Shown: positions 57,108 through 64,000 of the stretch, in pieces
Numbering within the stretch: position 1 is the first letter of the stretch
How the letters are laid out: each line of letters opens with the position of its first letter
Origin: Camellia lanceoleosa
Taxonomy: Eukaryota > Streptophyta > Magnoliopsida > Ericales > Theaceae
Assembly (NCBI GenBank): GCA_025200525.1
Contig: CM045763.1
Location: 57,553,530-57,617,529, forward strand
Direction of reading: 5' to 3'
Length of the DNA stretch: 64,000 nt
Position numbers and translations under genes: made by a program
The notes under the pieces: generated by a model
What the model was told of the DNA's origin: nothing
What the model saw: only the letters and a program-made list of their open reading frames with translations
Database searches by the model: none

Positions 57108-57550
57108 CTTAAAATAAAAGAGTTACCTTCTCTCTCATTTATGATCTAGACTGAAGGGTACTATTTGAACTAATGGAGTCCACAATAGTTCCTATTTCGA
57201 TAATCAAAATTGTTCATTTTATTGAGTTGATCGTATATATCATTCATACACAAAATTAAGTCAATCTAATAATTATCATCTATTCAATTTATCATATTTG
57301 TCTCCGAAAAAATAAACAACAAGTATATTAAAAAATAAACCATTCATTATTTTGGTGGCAACCCCTATAAATTAAATAGGCTATATTTATTGGATCTACT
57401 TATTTTTTGTGTGGGTGATATACATGAACAATTCTTCAAAATAAATTATTTGAATTATCAAAATGTGATCCGTGGTGGGCCTCACAAACATGAACAATAC
57501 CCTCCAATCTAAATTATGGAGTAAAAGAAAAACAAATGAACTGTGATTAA
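57108..57550. other. AT-rich intergenic DNA
   Basis: No gene seen on either strand. A repeated word pair 'catgaacaatwc' occurs near 57424 and 57490. Confidence 0.5.
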
Positions 57551-57560
57551 AATAACTTAA

Positions 57561-57947
57561 GCCAAATTACACCGATAGTCCCTGCATTTTTCCTATTGTA
57601 TTATTTTGGTCCCTACACTTTCATTTATCTCAATTTTGACCATTAATTTTAGATTTTGTGTCAATTTGATCCCATTGATAACGTCGTTAGTATTTTTTAT
57701 GAAAAATTATTACTAAATTGGTTGAAGTTAACTCACTAAATTGAACAAATTTATAATTTTTCTTGGAAAAGCATGACATGTGTCGCTTATTTACATATTT
57801 TTTATTAAAAAGTGTTAACAATTGTAAGCGATTGGATTAAATTGAGACAGAGTTGTAAATTCCTGGTAAAAAAACGAGCAAATTAAAATTATAGAGACCA
57901 AAATGACACAAAAATCAAAATACAGAGACTACCAGCGTAATTTTCCT
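57561..57947. mobile_element. Mutator-type MITE with 10-bp target duplication
   Basis: The flanks AATAACTTAA (57551-57560) and AATAACTTAA (57948-57957) are identical. The ends GCCAAATTACACCGATAGTC and its near-complement GACTACCAGCGTAATTTTCCT form the terminal inverted repeat. At 387 bp it is non-coding. Confidence 0.85.
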
Positions 57948-57957
57948 AATAACTTAA

Positions 57958-58500
57958 CATCATAATAAATATTAAGGTAAATTACTCTCACCTTTCCAGA
58001 ATTTTGAAAAAATATATTTACCCATATTTTTAACATAATTATATTGACATATCTTTTAATAAAGTTTTCGAAACTAATACAAATGATATGTAGATATTGA
58101 AATAAACAAAAATAAATATACATTTTAGTAGAAAGATATGACAACAATATTTTTTTTAATAAAATAGATCTAACTGTTACATAAATTAAAATATCAAGAG
58201 AGACTGATATAATTATATCAAAAAATATAACTCTAATTTATCTTAAATATGACTATAAAACTGTACACCCTTTATAAAAGAGTAAAGATGAAAACGTTTA
58301 CATATCATAATGGTTTATTTTTCATTTTTTCACTTCTGTTCGTGGGACCACTAGGTGTAATCTTGTTAATTTTCTTCACAAAATTTTAACTCGTGGTTAT
58401 TTTTTAAGGTTACTTAATGATGGAATAGACTTTCCTTCCGTTCGTGATCGAATTAGAGTATATTATTGGGCCAATAGGAGTCCATCTTGAATTTTGTTGT
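57958..58500. other. AT-rich intergenic DNA
   Basis: Low-complexity AT-rich DNA. No gene, RNA or well-defined repeat was seen. Confidence 0.5.
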
Positions 58501-58747
58501 AATAATCCAAACTGTTCAATATGTAAAACTCGTCGAGTACTCTATCTTTATAAAAAAAAATTACGTTAATCGGATATCGATAGCATTTGATCGGATCATA
58601 TTTCTGTCAATGGAAAATATAATTTTCAAAATAAATTATTTACAAAAATTTGATCCGATCAAGTAGCTATCAATATACAATCAACATGATTTTTTACAGA
58701 GATAAAGTACTCAATGAATTCTACATATTGAACAGTTCGGATTATTG
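58501..58747. mobile_element. Foldback MITE (family F), copy 1
   Basis: AATAATCCAAACTGTTCAATATG...GAGTACTCTATCTTTATAAAA on the left is the complement of the right arm ending CATATTGAACAGTTCGGATTATT. The arms are about 90 bp and the element is almost a complete palindrome around 58625. The same arm motif occurs at 62141-62393. Confidence 0.75.
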
Positions 58748-59421
58748 AAATAAGACCCCTGGTGGACCCCACAAGCCTAATAATACCATCCACAAAGACA
58801 AGCTGCCCCTTAATGATAAATATCGAATGTCTAAACCGCTCGTGTCTTTTTCGAAAACAATTTTCTGTCATGATCACAGATATAATAATATGTACCTTTG
58901 GTTTTTAGTAATAATAATGAAACTGAACTTAGCCCTTAATAATTTTTTCAAGGGGAAAAAAAATTGTTTGGTGCACATAAAAAGTTTTGAAAATAAACAA
59001 AAATGTTTGGTGAGCTGTTGGAGGTGGTGGCTAACAATGAAGAATTAATGGATGTAATGGTGTGCAGTGGGGGTGTTCCAATGTGGCCATTGGAGTTGTT
59101 GTCGAAGTGTTGCCTGATGTCATGAGGTGGCGGGAAAACTGTCGAAACGTGGCTAGAGGTAATGTGCAGTGATCATCCAATTGCCAAAGATCATCGAATG
59201 GTGGTCGGAGCTCACCGGCAGCGACAGGCGATAACAATAGGTGGTAGTAGCTATGGGTGATGGTAGAAGGTGATATAAACAAATGAAAAACATTTTATTT
59301 CTTTTTTTTAAAAAAAATTAGAATCAATTATACTTAAAACAAAATTTTATTCTATATTTATTCTTCCAAAACAATATTTTTAAAATTTTTAGAAATGAAA
59401 TATATATATATACTATATTTA
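58748..59421. other. Intergenic DNA, no gene
   Basis: A GC-richer patch at 59000-59280 (ggtggtggctaacaatg, gtcgaagtgttgcc) is open in short frames only. It could be a captured gene scrap but is not recognised. Confidence 0.4.
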
Positions 59422-59715
59422 TCTATACTATTATTAAAAGTGAACACCTCACTCGATGTCTATAAACTTCCTTATCTATTTTTGTCAAGTAACTTTCTCT
59501 TCTTATGCCAAGCATCAATTTTTGCATCAAAAAAAAAAAAAAAAAAAAAAATTAAAATAATAGTTAAAAGTGAGATACAAGACTTGAATCTAAGACCATT
59601 TACTTAACATACTAAAGAATACTTTCATCACTTAAACAATATAGAAAACATGTTATGAATTTAAAATTAAAATTTATATTTTAAGCACACCTATCGAATG
59701 GGCTCATACCTCTAG
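59422..59715 (+). mobile_element. Helitron-like element, copy 1
   Basis: It starts after A with TCTATACTATTATTAAAAG, a known Helitron 5' end in plants, and ends CTAG before T, with a weak hairpin about 12 bp before the end. At 294 bp it is non-coding. It has a poly(A) run at 59528. Confidence 0.65.
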
Positions 59716-59971
59716 TATATTATATATGTGAACAACTCACTTAATCTCTTGAAACCTACTCTCTTCTTTTGCCAAGTGGATTTTTTCATATCAAAAAACG
59801 AAATATATATATATATATACAGTGAAATGCACAATGTTTGAATCTAAGGTATTGGGTTTTGAAAACAACACCTTTAGCACTTGATCAACAAACACTATAT
59901 ATATTTCTAATTTAAACTCAAAATTTATAATTACAGAGTTAATAGCACACATATCTCGTGGGTTTACACCC
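59716..59971 (+). mobile_element. Helitron-like element, copy 2 (degraded)
   Basis: Shares 'gtgaacaactcacttaatctcttg' near its start, 'ttgaatctaag' and a 3' 'cacacatatctcgtgggtttacacccCTAA' with copies 1 and 3. It lies head-to-tail between them. Confidence 0.5.
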
Positions 59972-60420
59972 CTAATTATTATTAAAAGTGAACACCTCAC
60001 TTGGTGTCTATGCACTTTCTTCCTTCTTTTTGCTAGGTGACTTTCTCTTCTTGTGTCAAGTGTCAAATTTTTTATTTAAAAGGAAAAAAATATAAAAATA
60101 ATAGTTGAAATAATGACACATGACTTGACCCTGATATCCTTCATCTAACTTAGGATAAATTACACTTACCTTCCTCGAGATTTCTGACAAATACAGGGAT
60201 CTTCCCTTTAGTTTCAATAATTACAATAACCTCCCCTACTTTACCTGACAATGTCAAGATTCTCCCATTTTTTTACTGTCGTTTACACATTTCATAGAAC
60301 TTGCTGATGTGATCAAAACTAAACACTAAAATGCCCATAATGCCCTCAAATGCCCTCAACCCATCTATATATACCAATACCAAATGTTGGTTGGTCGTCC
60401 ACCCGGACGTCCAGAACAGT

Positions 60421-60452
<32 letters not shown>

Positions 60453-61979
60453 GCAATTACAACCTTTTATTTAAAAACACAACAACATGCAGGTTATCCA
60501 CAACTATTTATCTTAAAATTTATTCTTATTTATTTATTTTATAATATTACTCCAATCAAAATTTCAATTTACAATGAGAGGAATACTAGAAGCATAAACA
60601 ATTAATTAGCCAAACAATAACAAAGAAACATTTTTGGTTCTGTTTTAGAATCACAATTCCAATTAAAAAATTTCAAAAATCTTTTCAAAACTCATAATCA
60701 AATACACAACTCAAAACTATTCAAAACTCAATTCAAAAATTATTTTCAAAACTCATAACCAAACACACAACTCAAAACTCAATTTAAAACTCTTTTCAAA
60801 ACTCAAAACCAAACTTTTTTCCAAACTCTATTTTAAAAGAAAAAATTTACAATCATATTATTTTATTTTATTTTTTAAAATTATTTTTAGAATTATGATT
60901 TGAATGTAGAGTCGTATTTTGAGTTATGAGTTTTGAATTGAGTTTTGAAAAAAGAAAATTTGTTTAGTTATAAGTTTTGAAAAGAGTTTTGAGATGTATT
61001 TTGAATTTTTTGGATTTATTTTTTTAAGGTAAATATTTTATATTTTAAATATTTATTTATTTATTTTAATGTGCACTATATTTCATACATTTATGTGATG
61101 TATTTTTTAAAATATTTTAAATATATTTTTTATTTTAAATATTTTATTTTATTTTATAAATATTTTTTTAAATTTTTTTTTTTTTTTTTTGTTATGTGTT
61201 TGGTTACGATTTGAATATAGAGTTTTGAAAGTAGTATAGAGATTCAAGTTTTGTATTTGATTATGAGATTTGAAAATAGTTTTTAAATTGAGTTTTGAGT
61301 TATATATTTGGGTACGATTTGAGTGGAGTTGTGTTTTGAGTTTAAAAATATTAAAATTAAAATATTTACAAAATAAACTATAATATTGAAAATAAAAAAA
61401 AAACAAAAATATTTGAATAAAAATTACATATTTAAAATAAAAAATAAAATTTTCTTAAACGTTTTTTAATCTTTTAAAAAAATTAATCAAAAAAAAAAGG
61501 GTAATAAGAGTAATATATCTTAAAAAATAATTCGTAATTTAATTATTGTATAACGTAAACAAAGGGCACAAGGGTATTATCGTCTTTTTATACTCAAAAG
61601 GAAGGGTAATAAGGTCATTTACTATATGCAAGTAACACCGTTTGTTCCAATTTGACGGAATGAGGGAATCTAAACAATGTCAGTTAAAGTATGGAAGGTT
61701 TATGTAATTATTCAAACCATAGAAAAGGTTCCTGTATTTGTCAGAAATCTCAGTAGATGTGAGTGTAACTTACCCTTTAACTCACTAATTTTTCCATCCA
61801 AAAGGAAAAAAATAAAAAATAGTAGTTGAAATAATGACACATGACTTGAACCTAAGACTATTCATTTAATTTACTAAAGAACAACACTTTCATCACTTAA
61901 ATAACATAAGAATTATGTCATCAATTTAAAATTAAAATTTATATTTTAAGCACACCCATTGGGTGGGCTTACACCCTAG
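59972..61979 (+). mobile_element. Helitron-like element, copy 3, split by a MULE-like element
   Basis: The 5' end is AATTATTATTAAAAGTGAACACC. The 3' end has a hairpin CACCCATTGGGTG and then CTAG at 61976-61979. It is interrupted at 60152 by the element to 61775. The sequence of both parts follows copy 1. Confidence 0.65.
60153..61775. mobile_element. MULE-like non-autonomous element with long inverted ends
   Basis: The left end GGATAAATTACACTTACC and the right end GTAAGTTACACTC...TTACCC belong to inverted repeats of about 130 bp that share GAGATTTCTGACAAATACAGG. The 9-bp flanks TCTAACTTA and TTTAACTCA match at seven of nine positions, as a decayed Mutator target duplication would. The 1.6 kb interior is non-coding and has its own inverted repeat: 'aaaactcataaccaaacacacaactcaaaac' at 60660-60830 against 'gttttgagttatatatttggg' types at 60900-61340. 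A T30 run lies at 60424. Confidence 0.7.
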
Positions 61980-62140
61980 TATATATATAATGGGACACAA
62001 ATGTCTAACAAAAATTGGATATAAATGTCTTACAAGGGGATTCTTGTGATGTGTCTCATTCTACATTGCATCCAGCTTGTTTTCAATTGAAGATCAAGAT
62101 TGGACCGTTCAGTCCGGTTCGTGGGCTCATTTTTTGGTCT
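61980..62140. other. Intergenic DNA, no gene
   Basis: Short spacer between Helitron-like copy 3 and the next foldback MITE. It has a TA microsatellite at its start. Confidence 0.4.
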
Positions 62141-62393
62141 CGTTTCAATAATTTGAACCATTCACATTTTAAGGTTCGTCAAGTACATTATACTTGTAAA
62201 AAATTAAGTTGACCGGATAATGGCAACTACATGTTTGAATCAATTTTTTATGAATCGTTTAACTTTTTACCTTTCATTTTTGTTCTATATAAAACTGATA
62301 TGAACACGTAGTTGTCATTATTCGATTGACTTGATTTTTTATAGGAATAATTTACTTGCAAACCCTAAAATATGAATAATTCGAATCATCGAA
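62141..62393. mobile_element. Foldback MITE (family F), copy 2
   Basis: Left arm TTTCAATAATTTGAACCATTC...CGTCAAGTACATTATACTTGTAAAAAATTAAGTTGACCGGATAATGGCAACTACATG. Right arm is its near-complement CACGTAGTTGTCATTATTCGATTGACTTG...ATTCGAATCATCG. The TTTCAATAAT-GAAC motif matches copy 1. Confidence 0.75.
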
Positions 62394-63040
62394 GCGGCAC
62401 CCAAAAATAAGTCCACGCACCAGAATGGATTATCTAGTCTTGATCTCCAACTAAAGACAAATTAGACCTTTTTATATTCTTAGCGTTAGTGATATATAAT
62501 TATTTATTTTCAAAACAAATTTTCAAACTCCGTTCCCTCCTTCATCTCCCACCAACACCCACAACTGTCACCCGTCACCACCAACTAGTACCACCAAAAA
62601 CATGGGAATGCCAACCAACAATAATTTTTTATGTTTTTTCCATTTTAACAGATTGGATACCGATGATAATGTTGCATGTCCAAAATAGAGGAACAGACAC
62701 ACGCTAAGTTAAATTGCTTTTATCTGAATAAAAATAATCATTTTATAAAGTAATTTTTATTAATAAATCCTATTTAAAAATATTTTAATACAAGTCAAAT
62801 TTTTTAACTCATTTAATTCCATGTATTTATATTTTTATTCCATAAAATCATTTTTCTTAATTTACACTATTTTTTTAGACTCTTATACCCTTATATTTAA
62901 TATTAATTTATAATGTTGTTATTTAATGTTGGGAAGAAAGGAGAAAAGAGAAGGAAAAAGACCAAAGTATAGAAAATTTCATACACAAATTAAATAACAT
63001 TGATATTATTATTTTATATTATTATATAATATGAATATAT
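62394..63040. other. AT-rich intergenic DNA
   Basis: No coding region is recognised. The short frame at 62489-62707 is unsupported. Confidence 0.5.
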
Positions 63041-63044
63041 TTTT

Positions 63045-63310
63045 AATTAGCAACACATTAAAAATAATGTGAACATTCTCTCTCATCTGATATGAACGTT
63101 CACAACACCTTTCCGAAAAATTCTCTCTCATCTAATGTAGTGATATGAACGTTCACAACATGTGAACCTTCTTATTTTTAATTGACAACACATTAAAAAT
63201 AATGTGAGCATTCTCTCTCATATGATGTGAACGTTCACAACATCTTTCTAAAAAATTCTCTCTCATCTAATGTAGTGATGTGAACGTTCACAACATATTA
63301 TATTTTTAAT
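63045..63310. repeat. Tandem duplication with GTGAACGTTCAC palindromes
   Basis: Two units of about 125-130 bp, each with 'aacacattaaaaataatgtgarcattctctctcat', TGAACGTTCA, 'aaaattctctctcatctaatgtagtgat' and a second TGAACGTTCA. A third partial unit lies at 63730-63830, beyond a GC-rich block. Confidence 0.9.
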
Positions 63311-63615
63311 CAAATGTGATTGGGACCTCGAAAATGGGAGCCCCGACTGCCCCTAATATGCAAAACGTCATCGTTTTGTATTTTTTTTTTTTTTTTTTTT
63401 CAACTGAAGAAGGAAGAAGAAGACGAAGAGATGGAGGGGAGGGGAGAGGAGGGGAGGGGAGGAAGAGAAGGAGGGGGAGGGGGTCAACAAACTCGGGGAT
63501 GAGGCGGCGCGGCAGGCCGGGCGAGCCGAGGCTGACGAAGGCGGACGAGCTGACGAGCGACGGCGCTGATCGGCGGCGAGTGTATCGGCGTCGGCGGCGA
63601 CGACGGTCGGAGCCT

Positions 63616-63681
<66 letters not shown>

Positions 63682-63725
63682 GGGCATTCGGGGCACAGAT
63701 TTTTCGGGGGAAAAATCTTTTTCCA
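63311..63725. other. GC-rich, purine-rich block between repeat units
   Basis: A T22 run, a GA-rich stretch (63405-63490), a CpG-rich stretch (63495-63610) and a (CT)n microsatellite (63618-63680), strikingly unlike the AT-rich surroundings. Frames through it give low-complexity Arg/Glu or Gly/Arg peptides, and no gene is recognised. It resembles the 5' end of a plant gene (CpG-rich plus CT repeat) and could be captured DNA. Confidence 0.45.
63618..63680. repeat. (CT)n microsatellite
   Basis: About 29 CT units with one TTT interruption near the right end. Confidence 0.95.
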
Positions 63726-63830
63726 TTTTTAATTGACAATACATTTTTATTCACAACATGTAGTGATGTGAACGTTCACAATATGTAAACATTCTCTCTC
63801 ATCTAGTGTAGTGACGAGAACGTTTACATT

Positions 63831-64000
63831 TGTAACACCTCGTATTTTGAGGTACCTCGTATTTTGAGGTATTAATATTTAGTGAGTGGTATTAGTGATT
63901 TATTATAATAATTTAGTAGTGAGATTTTTAGATAGGAATCTAATATAAAATTATTTATCTCATCTCTTTTATATCTATCTCATTGTTATTTATTCTCATT
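63831..64000 (+). mobile_element. Start of another LTR, truncated by the window
   Basis: TGTAACACCTCGTATTTTGAGG has the TGTAA-ACC start of family BC (TGTAATACCCC at 33681). The word CCTCGTATTTTGAGGTA is duplicated at once. Only the first 170 bp are visible. Confidence 0.45.

Noticed and set aside
63484..63744. Arg-Glu repeat ORF and Ser-Leu repeat ORF
   Set aside because: Products of the (CT)n microsatellite and its flanks.

Overview
This is a stretch of plant nuclear genome, probably from a eudicot with a large, repeat-rich genome. It holds no intact host gene. Almost everything from base 1 to about 57 kb is LTR-retrotransposon DNA inserted into other retrotransposon DNA; the last 7 kb is AT-rich intergenic DNA packed with MITEs, Helitron-like pieces and a MULE-like element. 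The plant assignment rests on the element types (Ty3/gypsy with a tRNA-Asp primer site and an env-like ORF as in the Athila lineage, Ty1/copia, Stowaway-, Tourist- and Mutator-type MITEs). The species cannot be named from the sequence.

Layout. (1) 1-1361: the 3' part of a Tat-like gypsy element, with a decayed antisense ORF and an LTR, lying against a broken host-gene 5' exon on the minus strand (1363-1681). (2) 2230-9732: a four-level nest. A Stowaway-like MITE is split by a solo LTR (family BC, TSD ATAAG), which is split by a 4.9 kb solo LTR (family A, TSD GTGTG), which carries a Tourist-like MITE (TSD TTA). (3) 10156-56914: one Ty1/copia element whose two LTRs are 46 kb apart because its body has been filled by others. 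These are a BC solo LTR (14181-16639, TSD ATTTA), a complex family-A element that cuts the reverse transcriptase (17740-25191), and an Athila-like gypsy element (26310-55527) in the 3' leader. (4) The Athila-like element is itself split by a family-A solo LTR (28970-33058, TSD CCACC), a BC LTR (33093 to about 39256) that holds another BC LTR (33681-36353, TSD ATAAC), and a young non-coding LTR element D (39672-44795, TSD CCTAG). Five of these insertions have exact 5-bp target duplications, so the order of events can be read directly.

Nothing here works as an operon. The coding remnants are copia pol in two halves, Athila gag in pieces, Athila pol as one continuous frame with four in-frame stops, and an env-like ORF with one internal stop. 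Most stops visible in the Athila frames are of the kind produced by C-to-T change, as expected for long-methylated heterochromatin. D is the youngest insertion: its LTRs differ by two substitutions and one base of a C-run.

The features most worth a second look are palindromic. Short GC-rich palindromes (CTCGAG-, GGCCGACC-, CACGTG- and GGCCGAAGGCC-type) recur in arrays in the LTRs or leaders of three unrelated LTR families. Family A keeps a hairpin with a compensating base change. The Athila-like LTRs and one family-A complex are arranged tail-to-tail as large inverted repeats with microhomology or poly(A) at the joints.
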